This document shows positions 1 to 10,329 of a stretch of DNA of 64,000 nt, piece by piece. Positions within the stretch are counted from its first letter, which is position 1, and each line of letters opens with the position of its first letter. The position numbers and the translations under genes were made by a program. The notes beneath the pieces were generated by a model that saw only the letters and a program-made list of their open reading frames with translations, was not told where the DNA came from and ran no database searches. The DNA lies in assembly GCA_947579665.1 (NCBI GenBank), contig OX388350.1, forward strand, positions 26,755,393-26,819,392, in the 5' to 3' direction. This DNA comes from Sympetrum striolatum (taxonomy: Eukaryota; Arthropoda; Insecta; Odonata; Libellulidae).

Positions 1-258
1 GGCGGTTTTGAAGGCGACTTTCGAGAATTCAAAGCTGAAAAACAGCGAGTTGAGGGCACGCGTATCCAAAAACTCAAATGCGTCGGAAGCGAATGCATAG
101 ATGAGCCCGGCGCGGCGGCCGTGTCATCTGATATCCAGGCGCAAATCGACGGTGGGAAATCGCATAGCACGAGCGCAATGAAGAAACACATGAGGAAGCA
201 TTGGTTTCAAATGTTTGCCGAGTGTCCTGAAGTGCCGATACCCATCAGTGGAAAGTAA
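1..258 (+). pseudogene. hAT transposase N-terminal fragment with BED-like zinc finger
   Basis: Frame 1 is open from the window edge to TAA at 256-258, about 85 codons. It holds two cysteines four residues apart (codons at 79 and 94), then the stretch STSAMKKHMRKHW, which resembles the histidine end of a BED finger (family pattern GNTSNLxxHLxxxH). BED fingers bind DNA at transposon ends. The Cys spacing is C-x4-C where the BED consensus is C-x2-C, so the finger is either divergent or damaged. Beyond 258 the homology resumes in another frame and far downstream in the protein, so the central catalytic part is deleted at about 259-262. Confidence 0.5.
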
Positions 259-262
259 TGAA

Positions 263-861
263 TTCTACGCTGTTGCAACTCTCCTTGATCCAAGGTTCAA
301 AGGAAGTGTTTTCTAAAGTAAGGAGCTTTTTCAACAAGCCAAAACCCAGCTGATTCAGGAGGTTAAAAGCATAAGTGGAACATATCCTGAGGAAAAGAGA
401 GAACTGGTGAGTAGGCTAGCGTAAGCAATTTATCATTTGATTGCTTCTTATTTCATGGTTTATATAGACATGTTAAAATCTTTCCATTTTCTTTCTTATC
501 ATAGGCTCCTACATCAGATGTTAAGACGTCGATGCATGGAATGTGGTCATTTTATAGCCGTATTATGAGCCCTGTACAAACATGTAATCATTCTGCTACT
601 GCTGAGGAAGAAGTGGAAAGGTATTTGTGAGAAGAGCTTCTTCCTCCTGAAAACAATGCCTTAGAATACTGGAAAAGAGTTGTACATCAGTTTTCAGTGC
701 TACCAAAACTGGCTAGGAAGTACCTTTCAGCACCACCCTCAACAGTGCAATCAGAGAGACTGTTCAGCACAGCTGGCATTATATGTGATAAGAAGAGGAA
801 TCGGCTTGATCCTGAACATGTTAAAATGCTCATTTATTTAAATAAAAACTTAAAGCAATAA
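263..861 (+). pseudogene. hAT transposase C-terminal region with dimerisation domain
   Basis: The first segment (263-406) reads FYAVATLLDPRFKG, a conserved hAT/ZBED block, then a TAA at 314-316, then open frame to codon 406. After an apparent intron, reading continues in phase from 505 to TAA at 859-861. It has one more nonsense codon (TGA 628-630) inside an otherwise conserved stretch. The dimerisation domain is clear: ARKYLSAPPSTVQSERLFST from about 712, then RNRLDPEHVKMLIYLNKNL from about 796. That block is diagnostic of hAT transposases and of host ZBED proteins derived from them. Two nonsense codons and loss of the middle of the protein argue for a dead transposon rather than a domesticated gene. 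Confidence 0.85.
407..504 (+). other. Apparent retained intron in the hAT transposase
   Basis: The coding sequence stops matching the family at ...GAACTG and resumes in phase at GCTCCT. Between them are 98 bases starting GTGAGT and ending in a pyrimidine-rich tract with ATAG. That is a canonical GT-AG intron whose removal preserves frame. The sequence does not show whether it was ever spliced. Confidence 0.6.
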
Positions 862-1010
862 AGTTTTAATATGCTTGCAGTTGGAGTGTTTAATTCTATA
901 GGGTGGAAAATTAATATTAGAATTCAAAATAAATACAAGCTTATGTAAAAAGGAAAAGGCAACATTTAGGTTTTAGATAAAATTTAGGATTCAAGGTAAA
1001 GTTAAGATTT

Positions 1011-1101
1011 GGATTCGAAATAAGATTCGAGATTCGAGGGTGAATTTAAGATTCGGATTCGAGATTCGGATTCGAGAAAAACTGGATTCGACCCATCTCT
1101 A
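1011..1101 (+). repeat. hAT right terminus with GATTCG subterminal array
   Basis: GATTCG occurs eight times in about 80 bp (from about 1011 to 1092), ending at the terminal inverted repeat that finishes at 1101. Short clustered subterminal motifs are typical transposase-binding sites in hAT elements. Confidence 0.65.
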
Positions 1102-1811
1102 GTATTTATGAATCAATATTAAAACGATTCCAACTCTCATTTCTAAAATTTCTTGGTCATGTTTATAAGAAATAGATTATTCGTTGTAACAAGAAGTTTG
1201 GATACATCAGTCACAGGTACTCTGAAAATATGACCCCAAATTTTACGGTAAGAACGGGTGTCCCAATATCGATGTTGGGAATGGGGACATTCATTACGTA
1301 GACATCGATAAATCTGAGCAGCGAATGGGACATATGTATGCTCTGGTAGTTTTTGTACGTAGGGCTTTACAATTATCATGTACTACATTTCTGTCGTTAG
1401 AAAGGAAAACATCCATTGGTTATTCAGGACCGCATTAGAATGCCTCAAAACCACGGAGACACTTGAGTATCACAGTATTGCGACAGACATTTTGAGAACT
1501 TGCAGAGGAGACTAAGATTTTGGAAAATCACGGTCAACGGTAGTCTGGGAAATTTTTAAATGCTCGTAATATATTTTTTTTAGAATAACACAGTGTTTGC
1601 TCGACAAAATTTGACGAAAGATTTATATTACTTATTAAAAAATAATTTCCTTGTTTTCGTCCTTGGAATTATGAGCCAAATCTTTGGTCAGAAATATCAG
1701 CTTGCAATGTATATCATTCGATTGGCATTCAAAGGCGGAGCTTCAGTTCAGTTCTGCTTTCCTTCCTCTTGCCGATCCGTATCAAATCCTAAGGCTAGTT
1801 GAAATCTCATT
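1102..1811. other. No gene recognised
   Basis: Flank of the hAT element. The minus strand has a 78-codon open frame at 1143-1379 with several Cys and His residues. It shows no family pattern, coding context or splice signals that I can defend. The rest is AT-rich DNA without recognised features. Confidence 0.4.
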
Positions 1812-1985
1812 CCATCCACCATTAGGTACCGAGAGCTATGAGAGAGGAATGGGCTTACTAGGCAAGATGTAGGAGTGAGGTAGTTTGCGCTTGCTTTCCT
1901 AACCAAGCCACAATTCTGTAAGTGGGACAAATTCACGTTAGTGAAGTGAAGCGGCTCTGCGAGTAATACTTTTTCAATGAAGAGT
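1812..1985 (+). repeat. Interspersed repeat family C, partial copy
   Basis: Contains the family blocks GGAGTGAGGTAGTTTGC, then 'TTGCTTTCCT', 'GTAAGTGGGACAAATTCACG', and 'GAGTAATACTTTTTCAATGA'. The same blocks occur in the same order in the copies at about 2500 and 57165. No coding capacity. Its superfamily is unknown. Confidence 0.6.
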
Positions 1986-2009
1986 TAATATATGCCATTG
2001 TTCAGAAAC

Positions 2010-2420
2010 ACTAATTTATTTATTTATTCATTAAGTCCCTACCGTACATCACCCAACCTGGCTATCCCCTACTCGTGTGACATTTAGTTATCGACAGGCT
2101 CACTCGTTAAAATATTTATTTTATTAATACATGCTACAAAGGTTTTTGCAATTTTTTGGGAAAGGATCAAAGACTTCTGCAGGTAGACTGTACCATTCCT
2201 CGATCGTTCTTCTCAAAAAGGAGCACTTTAGATTATTATTTTTCTGCTTTCTTGACTCAACTTTATATTTGTGATCGCGCCTACCCCTGCCTATCTGCCG
2301 AATTTATTTTATCGCGTAATTTTGAACGCCAGATTTCTTACAAATCCCTTGTAGAATATAGATAATTTCTTTCTCTTCTTTCAAGTTTGAAGACTGTCTC
2401 AATCTCATACCTCAGTAGCT
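2010..2420 (-). pseudogene. LINE (non-LTR retrotransposon) 3' fragment, first copy
   Basis: On the minus strand, FLRRTIEEWYSLPAEVFDPF matches the conserved C-terminus of LINE reverse transcriptase ORFs (pattern RTIxEWNSLPxxV). A stop codon and an AT-rich 3' tail rich in TTTA units follow, near 2014-2030. Upstream coding is broken by stops and frameshifts over 2200-2410. Only the 3' end is present, as expected from 5'-truncated target-primed insertion. The clade (CR1/L2/jockey-like) cannot be resolved from this fragment. Confidence 0.6.
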
Positions 2421-2499
2421 TTCCTGTCATCACAGACATGAATAAAATTGAAGCTAAAGTATGTCTGTAAGGTATTCAGCCCAAAGGCAGGTTGGCACT

Positions 2500-2850
2500 T
2501 CATCCCCTCTGGCATAAGCTACTAGGAGCTTGCAGAGAGGAATTACGTTCACTAGGCAGGATGAGGAGTAGGGTAGTTTGCCATTGCTTTCCTCACTGAA
2601 CCAGAACGCTATAAGCGGAAAATGCCCACGAAAGTGAAGCACAATGACTCTTTGAGTAACACTTTTCTTGTCAGTCCATAAGGAGAGACCATGATTAGTG
2701 CAATTATTCACTCATACCTGGTAGCTTTCATTTCATCACAGCCATGATCAAGACTGGGACAAAAGAAAATGAATTGATATATTTTTCTCTATCCTGAACC
2801 ACATTACAAATGAAAATAGTCCATTCATCATAGTATGATTGCAGGAACAA
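2500..2850 (+). repeat. Interspersed repeat family C, most complete copy
   Basis: Runs from the block around 'GCAGAGAGGAATTACG' through GGATGAGGAGTAGGGTAGTT, 'GAGTAACACTTTTCTTGTCA' and 'TAGCTTTCATTTCATCACAG' to 'TTTTTCTCTATCCTG'. The copy at 57165-57490 has the same order throughout. Partial copies lie at 1812, 21950, 47530 and 48184. No transposase-like frame or terminal repeats were recognised. Confidence 0.6.
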
Positions 2851-3427
2851 ACTAAAGTATATGAAATCTAAAAGATACATTTTTCTATATCCTTTACCAA
2901 AAGTTATATGAAAATTATTTCTTTCATAAAGATACTGTAGGAGATATATATTCCATTTAGTATCAGGATATAGAAGCAAGACCATCTATCTTGTACCGAA
3001 GCCAAATGAAAAATATCCCATTCATCACTACACGATAGCAGCAACTTCGTTTGAGTTGCGGAATATTTGAAAATAGTCCACAAAAGGAGAGTGAATGAAA
3101 GGGCGGAATCCGATTCATTGCCCCCCGCGAACGTAACGTCTGCAGCCACGAGGGATTCACGGATCGAAAGGATATGGCGGAGGTTTAATTAAAAAGAGAG
3201 GTGAGAGAGGAGACCACGAAAAATTAATTAATCCCTCATCCGCCTCCAGGCGATCCACTCATCTTCCTCAACTTTTATTTCCCCGTTTCATTTTACGCAA
3301 CCCCTTTCATATTTGCCCCCCTTTATCCTCGATATTAATCAGTGCCTCGCGCGAAAGAGAGGAAATGGCAGTTTTAGGGCCCCCCCGGGCCCTGATTGAG
3401 GTTCCGGCGATTGTCTTTTGTCCATCG
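2851..3427. other. No gene recognised
   Basis: AT-rich to about 3100, then a moderately GC-rich purine/pyrimidine stretch. A C-rich run occurs near 3380. Overlapping short frames on the minus strand near 2904-3160 have no recognisable content. Confidence 0.4.
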
Positions 3428-3590
3428 GGAGACGTCAATGGGATTCGCGGGAGTCAAGGGCCGAAAATTAAGGAAAGGATTTTCTTCCGTAAGAAACAGA
3501 TTGTCGGTGGATGGCAAAGGAACTCGAGGAGGGATGTTTATGGTGTAGAAAAGATCGGAAGGAGTCCTAAGCGGGGGAATTGCGAACCGG
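3428..3590 (+). repeat. Duplicated segment, copy 1 (paired with 5618-5762)
   Basis: Begins GGAGACGTCAATGGGATTCG and aligns by eye with 5618-5762 almost throughout, with small indels. Shared blocks include 'GAGTCAAGGG', 'GGATTTTCTT', 'CGTAAG', 'GGTGGATGGCAAAG' and 'AAGCGGGG'. The two copies are direct and about 2.19 kb apart. Open frames differ between the copies, so protein constraint is unlikely. Confidence 0.7.
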
Positions 3591-3788
3591 TATACCGAAC
3601 CGATTATTTTCGGTTCCGGTTTTCATTCCGGTTCACTATAAAAAAGAATTTAGGTTCCGTTTTCGCTCCGGCAAGCATTAGTGAAATAAGTAATGAAAAA
3701 TTCGAGCACGACTGTTAATGGACAGAATGACAGGATAACCGACTTTCTAGGATGCTTCTTAGGGATATCCGGAAATTTTGGTTGTTTT
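3591..3788. other. CGGTTC-rich stretch, no gene
   Basis: Holds repeated CGGTTC/GGTTCCGG motifs (about 3597-3672). Similar motifs recur near 4190-4205 and 4815-4865. These may be subterminal repeats of another DNA transposon, but no end was found. Confidence 0.3.
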
Positions 3789-3858
3789 AAGAATACCGGT
3801 GTCAACCAGGTGCAGAGTGCCTTCCAAGACGTGCATCGGAGATTTTAAAGCTCTAAAG
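3789..3858 (+). repeat. Palindromic family D, single-arm remnant
   Basis: Matches the right arm of the large palindrome at 52342-52514: 'GAATACCGGTG' at the start, then CAAGACG...ATCGGAGATTTTAAA and CTCTAA at the end. The other arm is absent. Confidence 0.5.
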
Positions 3859-4190
3859 CAGTGGTTCCCTAAGTGCGGTCCGCGGACCCCCGGAGGTCCG
3901 GGACAATATTTTTGGGGGTCCGCAGACGCTTTAACAAAAGATAGAGGATACCCAAATGTTTTTAATCTGAATTGTAAAATCTGTAACACTCTTGCCGATA
4001 AACAGCGGTGACGTCTTAAACTAATATTTTTTCCTTAGAATTAAAAAACAATAATATTACAAACTCATATATATATATTGTTATATATATACGAGTTTGT
4101 AATATTATTGTTTGCTTCATGGGACTGAGAAGGGTTACCTGAGTTTTTTCCTCTTTCAAAGGGGTCCACGGACTGATTTAAAGCATTAGT
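3859..4190 (+). mobile_element. Possible hAT-type MITE, left end only
   Basis: Starts CAGTGGTTCCCTAAGTGCGG, which resembles the CAGTGGTTCTCAA ends of Charlie-like hAT elements. GGTCCGCGGACC follows and a related GGGTCCACGGACTG lies near 4160. No matching right inverted end was found, so the right boundary is a guess. A long hairpin (4046-4113) sits inside. Confidence 0.35.
4046..4113. repeat. 32-bp-arm hairpin
   Basis: Left arm 4046-4077 and right arm 4082-4113 are inverted with a single mismatch around a TTGT loop. The inner arms are alternating TA and the outer arms hold AAACAATAATATTAC. Confidence 0.9.
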
Positions 4191-4714
4191 GAACCGATCC
4201 GAACCTGGTATAACCTATTTTTCGATCGAAGATATCGATTCAATTCTCTATTTTTCCATCCAACCTTAAAATTTTAGGAAAACGAATAGAAAACGATGGC
4301 TTACATTCCAATTAAGGATGCATTAACTAGAAAAATGTAAATTCACAGATTAATTCATTTAAAATAATAATTTTGATTTATTTTTTATGTTGAGAATCAT
4401 TTATTTAAGGTACAGCTAATACCATATTTGGATTTTCCGTGAACCTTTCACCATGCAGAGAACATTCCCTGAGAGGGAGCTATTCAGTAATAACGACATG
4501 CAAGGGCATTATTTAAGATTTACAATTGGAAACAATTGGCGGGATTACTAAGTCCACTGTCGTTTTTTCCACTTCTTCCTTCACCGTAATTTCCAACTTT
4601 TTACGTCTTCTTCCAAGCTACTTATAGTGGGTATTGAGAATCACATGTTTACGGTAATCTACGGTTACGGCAAATGAAATTAGAAGTATTAATAGTATTT
4701 TAAAAGTGCTTCGA
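4191..4714. other. No gene recognised
   Basis: AT-rich DNA without a convincing frame, RNA or repeat match. Confidence 0.4.
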
Positions 4715-4800
4715 CGGCTTAGGTCATGCTGCATGTGTGCTCTCACCGGGAATCAAACCCGGGTCCGCTTCCACCAAATCCGAACATAGCTCTCCGGGAG
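4715..4800 (-). repeat. tRNA-like SINE head
   Basis: On the minus strand a pol III B box, GGTTTGATTCC (4749-4759), sits in CCCGGG...CCCGG pairing typical of a T-arm. Upstream sequence can only loosely form an A box. Poor pairing elsewhere argues against a working tRNA gene. No tail was identified. Confidence 0.35.
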
Positions 4801-4884
4801 CGGAGTGAAATGAATGTCGGTTTTCGGTTTCGGTTCGGGTGCTCCATGTTTCGATTCTTCGGTTCTGGTTTAGCTTTGCTATAA

Positions 4885-5573
4885 CAAAAAAATCTGATGT
4901 GGCCAGCACATGACTTTCTCCATATATAAGATGTAAATATTTATCTACGACAATAATTTTGAACTCTATATTCCATCTAAACTTGGAAGATGAGTGATTA
5001 ATTTATATATTATTATCTTTGACGTCACGAACATAATAAATAATGTTTTTCGGGACATGATCGATGAAAAACGATGAAATTGGCCTTTCGCCCACAACGC
5101 CCACAAAGTACAGAATCAACAACTTCCGGTTTATCAGTATTTCACGAATAACTCCTAAACAATCAGTGATACAAAAATATGTTTCATACAAATGTTATAG
5201 TAAATGACATTTTCTAAAACCTTGACAAATAATAGTATGTACCTAAATATCATATTTATGGAGATATTTTGCAAAAACGGAAATTTGCTTCGAAGAATGA
5301 AGCTCAACTTCCGGTTAACTGATTTACTCCAAAAACTAATCAACTCTGACAGAACCTACCACAATGATATATATGAAGTTTGGTATTGGTACGACTAATA
5401 GTTTTTACGTTAGAGCGCCCACAACAGACACACACACACACAGACATCATTCTGAAAATGGTCAAATCGTGTTCTAGGGACCCCAAAACATGTATTTCCG
5501 TTGAAAACTCGAAGTCGATTTTTTTCATGAAAACAATACTTTCTCTATACTACGTATATGGAGAAAGTAAAAA
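4885..5573 (+). mobile_element. Repeat family A, copy 1 (one internal unit)
   Basis: Begins AAAAAATCTGATGTGGCCAG and ends TATGGAGAAAGTAAAAA. Near the ends, ACTTTCTCCATATA (4913-4926) is inverted as TATATGGAGAAAGT (about 5555-5568), suggesting a terminal-repeat element. The interior holds one ~318-bp unit, bounded by 'GCCCAC' at 5099 and again at 5417, then a short CA tract (5427-5443) and a conserved 3' block with GGGACCCCAAAACATGTATT. No transposase is encoded, so if mobile it is non-autonomous. Two longer copies and one fragment occur elsewhere. Confidence 0.75.
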
Positions 5574-5617
5574 TACCGGTATTCTTCGATTCGGGTATGC
5601 AGCTCGATACTCTTTTT

Positions 5618-5762
5618 GGAGACGTTAATGGAATCCGCAAGAGTCAAGGGACGAAAGTGAAGGATTTTCTTTCGTAAGCAACGGAAGAGATTTTCGGCGG
5701 GTGGATGGCAAAGAAGCTCGACGAGGGCTGTTAGAGGAGTCCAAAGCGGGGAATCGCGAGTC
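5618..5762 (+). repeat. Duplicated segment, copy 2 (paired with 3428-3590)
   Basis: Direct paralogue of 3428-3590, starting GGAGACGTTAATGGAATCCG. It lies just downstream of family A copy 1. Confidence 0.7.
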
Positions 5763-6125
5763 ACGGAAGGGAGAACAAAAAAGACCCCGCCCTCTTCGAG
5801 TCAATATTTTGGAGCCGATAAGAAAAGTTTGGAGAGGACTTTTTTCCGAGGCAAACGGAATCATTACGGGGAGATAAAACGGCTGAGTGAGTGATTCGGA
5901 ATTCATCGCCCGTTCGTTAAGAACAAATGGGTGGAAATAAAAAACGGGGGAATTTTCGCGGATTTGTATGTCAGCAGTTTTGCGGAATTTTCCGTTCTAT
6001 TTGTGTTTAAAAATGACTACCTAGACGAAGTTCCATCAGCGTGTCTAACGACTGCATAAAACTCATTCGAAATCGGAAAATTCTGGAGGAATAGATACTG
6101 TCAGGGCCATTTCCGTTCACAGAAA
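5763..6125. other. No gene recognised
   Basis: Moderate GC to about 5900 then AT-rich. A short minus-strand frame over 5625-5906 has low-complexity Ser/Arg content and no family features. Confidence 0.4.
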
Positions 6126-6231
6126 ACTAGGAACCCCAAAACATGTATTTCCGTTGAAATCTCGAAATCGATTTTTTTCATGAAAACAATAATTTCTCTA
6201 TACTACGTATATGGAGAAAGTAAAAATACCT
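6126..6231 (+). repeat. Repeat family A, 3'-end fragment
   Basis: Only the last ~105 bp of family A remain: 'GGAACCCCAAAACATG', the CATGAAAACAATA block and the end TATGGAGAAAGTAAAAA. The truncation point lies just before the conserved GACCCC block. Confidence 0.75.
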
Positions 6232-9200
6232 ACGAGGGGATGAGATAGTCGATTGCTGTGAAAAGTGATATCTAATTGGTACAGTACTTACGATGAATTA
6301 TTGTTAATTAATGGATTTTCGGTTTCGAGACGAAATCATAAGAACTAGTTAAAATTCAACCACTGTTTCAAGGAAATAATCGTTACCTTTTTATGAAACA
6401 TTGTTAGAAGGGTTTAGTCAGATTGTCAGTCAATGTGTACCTAAGGCATTGATACTTGATGGGACGTAACGTTTTCCATAATTTCAAGCAAAAATTTTTT
6501 ATATGGTATGTATCTGCAACTTTTCAGTGATATAGTAATTATATTACGATAAAAAAATATTTCACATGAATTAATTAATTTAATTGTGTTTTCTTCCATA
6601 AATATTTCTTCAATAGTAGTAGATTCTCGCCACTCACAGCATAACCATTGTGTTAATTATTGTGAAAGTGTTATCTAAAGCTTATTCGGAATTTTCATAA
6701 TTATAAATCACAATACAAAAATGTCTTGTAATCCTTTGAGCTTCGCTTTATCAGATAGGGATGCTATTTTAGGATTCATTAGTAATCCAGTACTGTTGGT
6801 GAAATTTTTCAGACATTGATACAATCTTCATGCTTAAATTATTCCCTTCAACATCATCATTAGTAATTCTGTTTGTAGATAATCCTTATCAGAGTATTCC
6901 TAAATCCACTTGTTTCCAACACAAGTTGCTTAATATTGAGCCAAATTTATCCTGTTATCAACTCAAATTTACATAATCCACACGCAATATAGCTTAACGA
7001 TTTGGATTCAGCACTAAGCTGCTTGCCTCACGACGTATGAAACTTTCACTGTCGATCACAATGGGGTAAGGCTCAGACACGAATTTTCATCATCGTTATC
7101 CCCTTTTGTAGTAAACATAATTAACAACAGATGCTGCTAGTGGTTACTCATCAAAATGGCAATCATATCTCGAACGTATCTTTAGTAGACAGAGGACAAA
7201 TTGCTTCCAGTTCTTGCGTTTATATATTCATTTAGTCGAATCATCTCGACACCGAATGTGTTACGCCTCTTTCACACCGAAATGTTAGATAAAATAGATA
7301 ATTAAATTAATCTTGTCGTAATTAATTAACGACCGACGCTACTCCTATGGAAATCCAATTTCCTCCCCGCATTGTAGTTGACGGCTGTGAATTAACACGA
7401 GGATTATAGCTCGTACAATCAGTGGATGAAAGTGATTCCGAGAGGATGATAATAATCCGTAAACAATATTGTGAATTACACTTCGCTCCCACCTGTCAAA
7501 GTTCTTTAATATTCTAGATATACAGTTATTGTTTTGATCTCGTTCGTTTTCAGGATAATAACTGCGATCCCAAAATTGGATTATCGATGTTTTTGATATT
7601 GAAGGTGCCATAAAAACTACTGCCTAAAAAGTATTGATCAAAATGATTCCACAAGCTTTCACTCGAGTGTAAACCACCTTTAATGCTAACTTTCATTACT
7701 TACGGTAGTATTGAGGAAGTAAAGCAGAAAACCTACAGAGTAAATTATGAACAGTTTCATAATAATGATAGCTATTATATGAGAAGAACAATGTAAAGGA
7801 TAATAAAATTTTAAAGTTATTCCTAAGATAATAAAAGTATATATAAATCACTTTAGGAATATCGCAGAATTATTGATGAATTTCGTTCAACAATTTTATG
7901 TTCAACTTATCAATATAATCAAATAAGAAAAATGGCATTTTTTGTACAGATATTACCTCTAAAAAATCAAACACTTTCCTATAATTTTGCTACCGCGTTT
8001 TGAATCCTTCGATAATATATTCACTCTCTCTTTTACGTAGGTATATTTGCAAAAGAAAGTCGGTCGAATTTTACATAAGTGTTAAGTGTTCATCAATGAA
8101 TGGAGAATTTATGATGCTTCTTAACGACTAAAAATTCTTGAATAGCGTATCAATCTTCTTTAAAAATGCTTTAAGCGACAAATATTTCCGTCGTGCATCA
8201 GAAATTCATATTCTCCGTTTAAAGAAGTTCGTTAATCATAGATACGTTTAAATTCTTTTGTGCGATGTTTTCGTTGCAAGAATAATTTTATCGGCGGAGA
8301 TCTGTTTGTTCGTCACGATTTCAACAATTAATCGATTTTCTTGTAGATTTTGGATTTTTTCTACTTGCTGTAGATTTACTTTACCTAACGCTGTCGATTT
8401 ACTACAGATTTTATATAGATTGGAAATCAATGAGCATTTAGCAATAATTTGCGTTAGTAATTCATTTTAGCGTGTACGCTAAGATAAATTAAATAATAAT
8501 AATTTACGTAATACCGTCATGATACGTTTGCTATAATCGATATCGAGCGTTAACATTTTCTGGTATTACAAAACCGATTATACTGATTTCTAACCCAAAG
8601 TAAATGGTTAAATTGTCTTTTACGGCCATTTCATTGGTTAATAATTGTTAAGCTGATGAGAAAAGTCGTAGATTTAATGAGGTTTCATTCATTTTGAATT
8701 TGTATCTTTGATCATCACTCGTTCATCGAGACGAAAGTTTCCTGATGAATCCACTAATTGCTCTCACGTTTATGTATGAAAGATAGGTAATCAACGTAGA
8801 CCAATTTCGAGAACATTACTCAGCTGAGCTCTCGTGATTATTTTGGAAAATACGTTTAATATCCATTGTGTTTTTTCTTTTCATTCGCCTCAAATTCACG
8901 AGAAATGCTTTTAGCTTTCATATGCGGTTATTAAACCTGTGAAGATTTGCAGAAGGAAATAGAAATAAAAATCAAAATTCTGAGTTTTATTCACAGCTAC
9001 TATATAAAAATTGGCTGTTAATGAATTTGGGAAACCAAAATATTTCTCATTGTTCGATAAATGTAAATACGTCTTAAATCAGATTATGAAAATAACAAAA
9101 TTTACTCTATGGGGAATTATCCATTCGGGGAAATAAATATCGCCTGGCCAAAAAGTACATAAGTTCTTTCTATTTAATCGTAAAAGATTATTCTTATTTA

Positions 9201-10329
9201 TAAGCTAGTACCCCAATTGATGAAAGTTTATGGCAATGTGAATATGAAACTCTGAGAAACTGAATATGAGATTCCTTTTGCATATAATCAATGCAGAATT
9301 TCGCCATTACAGCCAAAATGGCTAAAATTAATTAGGCTCTTAAGAAAGATTATACTAATTAAATCTGCGCAATTAACAGCGCGCTTTGATTAAAACGGTT
9401 GTGCAGATTCTTGAGGAATCTTTTCAAAATTTTGTTTACATTAATTTGTTTTGCTACAAGCTCTTATAAAGACAATACTTTGTTTTCTTTTCCGATGATT
9501 GTCTTCCTGCAGATGTTTTCCGAGATATCAATGAAAAATAGAGCGATTACTTGAATTGTTATTTGAGGAATAAGTTTAAGAAATGGATTTTCCTAAAATC
9601 CTATCCTTAAGTATTGAATCCATTCATTTATATGATAATTATTGCAAAACGTCAAGATGTTATTTCCGCAGAGAAATCACGTTCTAAAATACAATATCGT
9701 CACAGTTTTGTCGTAACAGATCCATTGTAACACCGATAAAAAAGAATAAATTTTAAAATATTATCTGGGCAGCGACGTTTGTCGTATTATCTTTAGTTTA
9801 TTTGCTAACAAATTACCGGCTATTCTCATTAATTTACTCGTAGTTTTGGCAACCATATCCAGCGAATTTCCATCCCAAATTAATTATTAGTCCATCAAAT
9901 GAATACATTTTAATTTATCTGAATTTTGATACTCCGCCATAATTCGTGATGAAAATGCCTTTGTTGAGTGCTAAATTCCGCTGAATGAAAGCCGAGACTG
10001 TTGATTATATTATCTATTTATTTTCATTAATTTAATACCAACTTATTTTTATCGTGCCTTATGCAAAACAAAGATCCATTCTACTTGTGTGGCGCAGAAG
10101 GTTGACATTTTCTATTCGAGCGCATCTCCCCCGCTCACCTCACGCAAATAAATCTTCGGAGCATTTTGGCCAAGCTTACCATTCCAACAGATGCTCAACT
10201 CTCACACGGACGTTGTTGGATCACAATCAGACAACTCGAGGGCGATTCAATACAAACTTTATAATTACCTTTAGTGATCAAATTGGCGTTTGAAGTCGTG
10301 GTAGAAACAGCACGTTAATATGTAATGAA
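6232..10329. other. Long AT-rich stretch without recognised features
   Basis: About 4.1 kb with no frame above about 90 codons and no family match, tRNA-like box or clear repeat. Short opposed frames at 8248-8470 are shadows of each other and look random. Confidence 0.4.

Larger units (their letters stand above)
1..1101 (+). mobile_element. hAT-superfamily DNA transposon, right part, decayed
   Basis: The window opens inside this element, so its left end is not visible. In order it holds a zinc-finger remnant (1-258), a transposase C-terminal region (263-861) interrupted by an apparent intron (407-504), a short AT-rich tail and a right terminus. Read inward, the terminus begins TAGAGATGGGTCGAATCC, which fits hAT ends. 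The next 8 bases, GTATTTAT (1102-1109), would be one copy of the 8-bp target duplication that hAT elements make; the partner lies outside the window. Two in-frame stops and a missing central catalytic region show that it cannot encode active transposase. It may be an internally deleted derivative of an autonomous parent. Confidence 0.8.

Noticed and set aside
1..861. Domesticated hAT-derived (ZBED-like) host gene
   Set aside because: Two nonsense codons, a missing central domain and a transposon terminus just downstream point to a dead transposon.
3365..3718. 117-codon plus-strand frame as a gene
   Set aside because: It overlaps the duplicated segment 3428-3590, whose paralogue does not keep the frame; no family features.
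5427..5443. CRISPR-like or regulatory CA repeat
   Set aside because: Simple microsatellite at a fixed place in family A.
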